Source: Bradyrhizobium sp. WBOS07
Lineage (GTDB): Bacteria; Pseudomonadota; Alphaproteobacteria; Rhizobiales; Xanthobacteraceae
Direction of reading: 5' to 3'
Length of the DNA stretch: 64,000 nt
NCBI RefSeq assembly: GCF_024585165.1
Contig: NZ_CP029008.1
Coordinates: forward strand, 6,467,501-6,531,500
The position numbers and the translations under genes were made by a program. Positions 61,401 through 64,000 of the stretch are shown here, one piece after another (position 1 is the stretch's first letter; the number at the start of each line of letters is the position of its first letter). The notes beneath the pieces were generated by a model, which saw nothing but the letters and a program-made list of their open reading frames with translations, ran no database searches and was not told where the DNA came from.

Positions 61401-62293
61401 CCAGGCTCCCGCAAATCGCATTGCTGTCTGATGGCCGGCGGCTGCATTTGCAGGACGGACCGATCGACCTGATCATCGAGGCGAGGGGGCGTGCCGACGC
61501 GGTGCGTGCGGCCTATGAGGCCGCGGCGCAGCGGTTCACCGGATTGCTCGACGAACTCTGCGCGGAGCTGCCGGCGCTACGCGCTGCGGCCGAGGCGCGG
61601 ACCTCGCTGGGCGGCGTGGTGGCGCGCCGGATGCACGCGGCTGTCGCGCCCTTTGCCGCCGATGGCTTCATCACGCCGATGGCCGCCGTTGCCGGCAGCG
61701 TGGCCGAGGAGATCCTCGGCGCCATGCTGGGCGCTGCGACGCTTGATCGGGCCTATGTCAATAATGGCGGCGACATCGCTCTGCATCTCGGGAGAGGCGA
61801 GCATTTTTCGATTGGCCTGATGGATCGCCCCGATGGTGACGGCGTGATGCGGACGATGCGGGTCGATGCGGATGACCAGGTCGGGGGCATTGCGACCAGC
61901 GGGCGTCACGGCCGGAGCTTTTCTCTCGGGATCGCCGATGCGGTGACGGTGCTGGCCGCGACGGCGTCGCAGGCCGATGCTGCGGCGACGGTCATCGCCA
62001 ATGCCGTCGATCTGCCCGGGCATCCTGCCATCGTCAGGCAACCGGCCTGCGAGCTTCAGCCCGACAGCGATCTCGGCGCGCGTCTTGTCACCCGGCATGT
62101 CGGTGAATTGTCACGGAGCGAGATCGCTGCCGCCCTCGAATCTGGCGCGGAATGTGCACGTCAATTGTTCGATCGCGGCTTGATCGAGGGTGCCGTGTTG
62201 CAGCTTTGTGGTGATATGCTTGTCATCGGACCTAAGGATATAAAAGAGCAACGAACGCGCCCGCGTCTGCCGAAAGACGCGGTCTGTGCCTGA
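61397..62293 (+). CDS. UPF0280 family protein (ApbE-like fold)
   Basis: A 298-residue UPF0280 protein. It has AYVNNGGDIALHLG near residue 116 and GIATSGRHGRSFSLGIADAV near residue 160, which parallel the GGDI and TSG motifs of ApbE flavin transferases. ApbE attaches FMN covalently to target proteins. Coupling to the reductase by a 4-base overlap suggests it may act on it, for example by flavinylation, but I found no clear ApbE target motif in the reductase. No membrane or lipoprotein signal. Confidence 0.8.
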   Translation: MTRLPQIALLSDGRRLHLQDGPIDLIIEARGRADAVRAAYEAAAQRFTGLLDELCAELPALRAAAEARTSLGGVVARRMHAAVAPFAADGFITPMAAVAGSVAEEILGAMLGAATLDRAYVNNGGDIALHLGRGEHFSIGLMDRPDGDGVMRTMRVDADDQVGGIATSGRHGRSFSLGIADAVTVLAATASQADAAATVIANAVDLPGHPAIVRQPACELQPDSDLGARLVTRHVGELSRSEIAAALESGAECARQLFDRGLIEGAVLQLCGDMLVIGPKDIKEQRTRPRLPKDAVCA

Positions 62294-62308
62294 CCAGGGA
62301 AGCGAAAC

Positions 62309-62893
62309 ATGAGCGCGATCATCCGCAAGATCGTCACCGTCGTCGAAGAGACGCAGATGGAAATGGGGCGCCAGGTCTCGCCGCCGACCCGGCGTGCCGC
62401 GGCGATCGCCGTGATCGAGAATCCCTTCGCTGGACAATATGTCGAGGATCTCTCGCCGCTGATCGCGATCGGCGAGGAGCTGGGCGAATTGCTGTCGAAG
62501 CGCGCGGTGGCTGCGCTCGGCATCGATGGCGCGAAGGCGCAGAGCTACGGCAAGGCCGCGGCCGTCGGCGAGAACGGCGAATTGGAACATGCCGCCGCGA
62601 TCCTGCATCCCAAGATGGGGGCGCCGGTGCGCAAGGTCCTGAGCAAGGGTGCGGCGCTGATCCCGTCGTCGAAGAAGCGCAGCGGGCCGGGCACGACGCT
62701 CGACATTCCGCTGGGGCACAAGGATGCGGCCTTCGTGCGCAGTCATTTCGACGGCATGGAGGTGCAGATCAACGATGCGCCGCGTGCCAACGAGATCATG
62801 GTCGCCGTCGCCGTCACCGACAGCGGCCGTCCGCTGCCGCGCGTCGGCGGGCTCACGGTCGCGGAGATCAAGGGCGAAGACGGTCTGAGATAG
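62309..62893 (+). CDS. DUF1185 ('amino acid synthesis') family protein
   Basis: A 194-residue soluble protein of the DUF1185 family. Recognisable parts are IRKIVTVVEETQMEMGR at the start, AIAVIENPFAGQYVEDLSPL, SYGKAAAVGENGELEHAAA and the end VTDSGRPLPRVGGLTVAEI. The family name 'amino acid synthesis' has no firm biochemical basis. In this operon it follows the UPF0280 gene by 15 bases and precedes an uptake binding protein, which suggests a role in the same heterocycle pathway. Ribosome site: AGGGAAGCG. Confidence 0.8.
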   Translation: MSAIIRKIVTVVEETQMEMGRQVSPPTRRAAAIAVIENPFAGQYVEDLSPLIAIGEELGELLSKRAVAALGIDGAKAQSYGKAAAVGENGELEHAAAILHPKMGAPVRKVLSKGAALIPSSKKRSGPGTTLDIPLGHKDAAFVRSHFDGMEVQINDAPRANEIMVAVAVTDSGRPLPRVGGLTVAEIKGEDGLR

Positions 62894-62977
62894 GGTTTGA
62901 GAACCGGGGAGGCGGGCACAGCCTTCCCGACAAGGTCACGCTGACGACGTCAAAGAGTTCAAAAACTGGAGGTTGGG

Positions 62978-64000
62978 ATGCGAGCGAGAAACATTTTTGT
63001 GGGAGCGGCCTTCGCGCTCCTGGCAGGCGGCATGGCTCATTCGGCCATGGCGCAGGACATCAAGATCGGCGAGATCAACAGCTATTCGCTGCTGCCGGCG
63101 TTCACCGAGCCCTATCGTAAGGGCTGGCAGCTCGCGGTCGAGGAGGTCAACGCAGCCGGCGGCATCAACGGCAAGAAGCTGGTCGTCGTCTCCAAGGATG
63201 ACGGCGGCAAGCCGGCGGACGCGCAGACCGCGGCCAACGAGCTGGTGTCGAGCGAGGGCGTTGCGATGCTTGCCGGCACGTTCCTCTCCAATATCGGCCT
63301 TGCCGTCAGCGACTTCGCCAACCAGAAGAAGGTGTTCTTCCTCGCGGCCGAGCCGCTGACGGACGCCATCACCTGGTCGAAGGGCAACAAATACACCTTC
63401 CGCCTGCGCCCCTCCAATTACATGCAGGCCGCGATGCTGGTGGAAGCCGCCAGCAAGCTGCCGGCCAAGCGCTGGGCGACGATCGCGCCGAACTATGAGT
63501 ACGGCCAGTCGGCGGTCGCGGTGTTCAAGAAGCTGATGTCGGAGAAGCGCCCGGACATCCAGTGGGTCGACGAGCAATGGCCGCCGCAAGGCAAGATCGA
63601 CGCAGGTCCCGTGGTGCAGGCCGTTGCCGCCGCCAACCCGGAAGCGATCCTCAACGTCACCTTCGGCGCCGATCTCGTCAAGCTCGTGCGTGAAGGCAAC
63701 ACCCGCGGCCTGTTCAAGGGACGCGAGGTCGTCTCGTTCCTGACCGGCGAGCCCGAATATCTCGATCCGCTCAAGGACGAGACGCCCGAGGGCTGGATCG
63801 TCACCGGCTATCCCTGGTACTCGATCAAGACGCCTGAGCACGACGCGTTCTTGAAGGCCTACCAGGCCAAGTACAACGATTATCCGCGCCTCGGCTCGAT
63901 CGTCGGCTACCAGACCATCAAGGCGGCAGCGGCAATCCTGACGAAGGCCGGCTCCACCGACCCGGAGAAGCTGATCGCGGCCGCGGAAGGGCTCTCCATG
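62978..64000 (+). CDS. Branched-chain-type ABC transporter substrate-binding protein (3' partial)
   Basis: The first 341 codons of a LivK-type periplasmic binding protein. The signal peptide ends near HSAMAQD (residue 26). The mature start DIKIGEINSYSLLPAFTEPY is the Peripla_BP_6 pattern, followed by QLAVEEVNAAGGINGKKLVV and PNYEYGQSAVAVFKKL. Such proteins in aromatic-acid clusters often bind the growth substrate rather than amino acids. The start ATG 62978 has GGAGG 5 bases upstream. The gene continues past the window end; permease and ATPase genes probably follow. Confidence 0.93.
   Translation, partial: MRARNIFVGAAFALLAGGMAHSAMAQDIKIGEINSYSLLPAFTEPYRKGWQLAVEEVNAAGGINGKKLVVVSKDDGGKPADAQTAANELVSSEGVAMLAGTFLSNIGLAVSDFANQKKVFFLAAEPLTDAITWSKGNKYTFRLRPSNYMQAAMLVEAASKLPAKRWATIAPNYEYGQSAVAVFKKLMSEKRPDIQWVDEQWPPQGKIDAGPVVQAVAAANPEAILNVTFGADLVKLVREGNTRGLFKGREVVSFLTGEPEYLDPLKDETPEGWIVTGYPWYSIKTPEHDAFLKAYQAKYNDYPRLGSIVGYQTIKAAAAILTKAGSTDPEKLIAAAEGLSM

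Noticed and set aside
1..64000. tRNA, rRNA, CRISPR array, IS element or prophage
   Set aside because: No cloverleaf-like segments, repeat-spacer arrays, transposase or phage genes were seen; the repeats found are intergenic palindromes.

Overview
The window is a 64 kb piece of a GC-rich alphaproteobacterial chromosome, most likely from Bradyrhizobium or a close relative. This rests on gene content and style: the acpXL-type very-long-chain fatty acid lipid A cluster, the rpiA-DUF2059-gor block, DUF2865, tandem kup genes, class II DAHP synthase, and several families of dispersed palindromic intergenic repeats. It is an inference from the sequence, not a database match. I saw no rRNA, tRNA, CRISPR array, insertion sequence or prophage. 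Most of the window is ordinary core chromosome; the right-hand 10 kb looks more accessory.

Layout. 1-435: tail of a sensor histidine kinase running into a repeat. 0.5-4 kb: TRAP transporter permeases and moaA. 4-8.4 kb: PEGA-like lipoprotein, gph, rpiA, a DUF2059 protein and glutathione reductase. 8.4-14 kb: an unrecognised bicupin, a small gene behind a LexA-type box, a zinc-ribbon peptide, a glutamate-cysteine-ligase-like enzyme paired with a class II amidotransferase, and two small secreted proteins. 14.7-17.3 kb: a membrane/stress block (TerB-like, TM protein, TerC, YqhA-like). 17.3-22 kb: alpha/beta hydrolase, then aroG-dgkA-nadE behind a leader hairpin. 22-28.8 kb: DUF2865 protein, Cys-rich secreted protein, cysS with a possible Cys-containing leader peptide, a 37-residue membrane peptide, GNAT, cimA, VOC protein and LOG phosphoribohydrolase. 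29-34.6 kb: Atm1-type ABC exporter, psd-pssA, RraA-like aldolase, and a plsY pseudogene with at least three frameshifts. 34.9-40.7 kb: motAB-like pair and two kup genes. 41-43.6 kb: rhodanese, aminotransferase and a polyamine-type binding protein. 43.7-48 kb: acpXL-fabZXL-fabF2XL-fabF1XL-lpxXL on the minus strand. 48.9-52.1 kb: a 55-residue membrane protein coupled to a P-type ATPase, facing an mgtC gene. 52.3-55.5 kb: HerA-like ATPase and an extradiol dioxygenase with its own palindromic operator.

55.7-64 kb looks like the most specialised system: a two-gene molybdenum hydroxylase (2Fe-2S subunit plus a molybdopterin subunit fused to a three-heme cytochrome c, NicAB-like) is divergent from a 6-hydroxynicotinate-reductase-like iron-sulfur protein, an ApbE-like UPF0280 protein, a DUF1185 protein and a Liv-type binding protein that runs off the window. 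Two palindromes sit in the divergent control region. Together they suggest uptake, hydroxylation and then reduction of an N-heteroaromatic acid such as nicotinate, with the ring-opening genes probably beyond position 64000.

Other signals worth following are the LexA-type box before an unknown 102-residue protein, the small membrane partner of the P-type ATPase, the hairpin plus U-run directly before aroG, and the short Cys-containing ORF before cysS.
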